From contig JBMSOD010000186.1 of the NCBI GenBank assembly GCA_049422085.1, positions 1 to 6,411 on the forward strand: a stretch of DNA of 6,411 nt, read 5' to 3'. This DNA is from UBA4615 sp049422085 (GTDB lineage Bacteria > Pseudomonadota > Gammaproteobacteria > Burkholderiales > Burkholderiaceae_E). Position numbers and translations under genes: made by a program. Below, piece by piece: positions 6,113 to 6,411 of the stretch; position 1 is the first letter of the stretch, and each line of letters opens with the position of its first letter. A model generated the notes under the pieces. The model saw nothing but the letters and a program-made list of their open reading frames with translations. It did no database searches and had not been told where the DNA came from.

Positions 6113-6130
6113 CGATGCACGATCGCCCGA

Positions 6131-6411
6131 TCAGAGCGAGTAGTACATGTCGAACTCCACCGGATGGGTGGTCATGCGGAAGCGGGTGACCTCCTCCATC
6201 TTGAGCGAGATGTAGGCATCGATCATCGCATCGCTGAACACGCCGCCCCGGGTCAGGAACTCGCGGTCCTTGTCGAGGTAATCCAGCGCCATGTCGAGCG
6301 AGGAGCACACGGTCGGGATCTTTGCATCCTCTTCCGGCGGCAGGTCGTACAGGTTCTTGTCCGCAGCATCGCCAGGATGGATCTTGTTCTGAACACCATC
6401 CAGACCAGCCA
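6131..6411 (-). CDS. glnA: glutamine synthetase type I, C-terminal 92 residues
   Basis: The frame enters from the right edge and stops at 6131-6133. It makes glutamine from glutamate, ammonia and ATP in the cytoplasm and is the central enzyme of ammonium assimilation. The visible part begins AGLDGVQNKIHPGDA and ends HPVEFDMYYSL, which closely matches the end of the E. coli enzyme (ending HPVEFELYYSV). It contains KNLYDLPPEE (residues 18-27 of the fragment), the loop carrying the tyrosine that GlnE adenylylates (Y397 in E. coli). Activity is thus probably controlled by adenylylation as well as by NtrC. It is followed by a stem-loop and an intrinsic terminator, then the DUF4124-type gene, ntrB and ntrC. 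The promoter and the active-site N-terminal part are outside the window. Identification is very secure. Confidence 0.98.
   Translation of the reverse strand, partial: AGLDGVQNKIHPGDAADKNLYDLPPEEDAKIPTVCSSLDMALDYLDKDREFLTRGGVFSDAMIDAYISLKMEEVTRFRMTTHPVEFDMYYSL

Noticed and set aside
6036..6308. A 91-residue N-terminal extension of the DUF4124-type protein
   Set aside because: The extension overlaps the glnA coding end in another register, crosses the glnA terminator and would bury the signal peptide at residues 92-111.

Overview
The window looks like a chromosomal segment of a GC-rich betaproteobacterium, most likely of the order Burkholderiales. The evidence is the minus-strand order glnA – small DUF4124-type secreted protein – ntrB – ntrC with xthA close by, the strong similarity of the GlnA, NtrB and NtrC sequences to proteobacterial forms, and a codon use poor in TTA, CTA and TCA. 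The assignment rests on remembered gene order and protein motifs, not on a search. No mobile element, tRNA, rRNA or CRISPR array is visible.

Layout. Bases 1-1032 (minus) hold the N-terminal 344 residues of an AMP-forming acyl-CoA ligase of the AAE3/Pcs60 (oxalyl-CoA synthetase-like) type, which runs off the left edge. Bases 1033-1288 are a divergent intergenic region with several short dyads. The clearest is a perfect 16-bp palindrome plus an extra direct half-site, upstream of the ligase. Bases 1289-2071 (plus) are xthA, exonuclease III. Bases 2150-2647 (plus) encode a small secreted monohaem cytochrome c. From 2671 to the right edge everything is on the minus strand, transcribed right to left: glnA 3' end (6411-6131), a hairpin and an intrinsic terminator (6112-6052), the DUF4124-type protein (6035-5469), ntrB (5436-4327) and ntrC (4272-2671). 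NtrC and the cytochrome gene converge with only 23 bp between them.

How the genes work together. GlnA makes glutamine from glutamate and ammonia. Its C-terminal fragment keeps the tyrosine loop that GlnE adenylylates. NtrB senses nitrogen status through PII and phosphorylates NtrC. NtrC has all the parts of a sigma-54 activator and would switch on glnA and other nitrogen-scavenging genes. The terminator between glnA and the three downstream genes should let GlnA be made in large amounts while NtrB and NtrC stay low. The ligase, XthA and the cytochrome have no evident functional link to nitrogen control.

The content is mostly ordinary and conserved, and I see no strong candidate for an undescribed system. 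The points most worth a second look are the two-hairpin glnA 3' untranslated region (a possible 3'UTR-derived small RNA), the palindromic operator-like site before the ligase, a possible leaderless xthA transcript, and the long low-complexity linker in NtrC.
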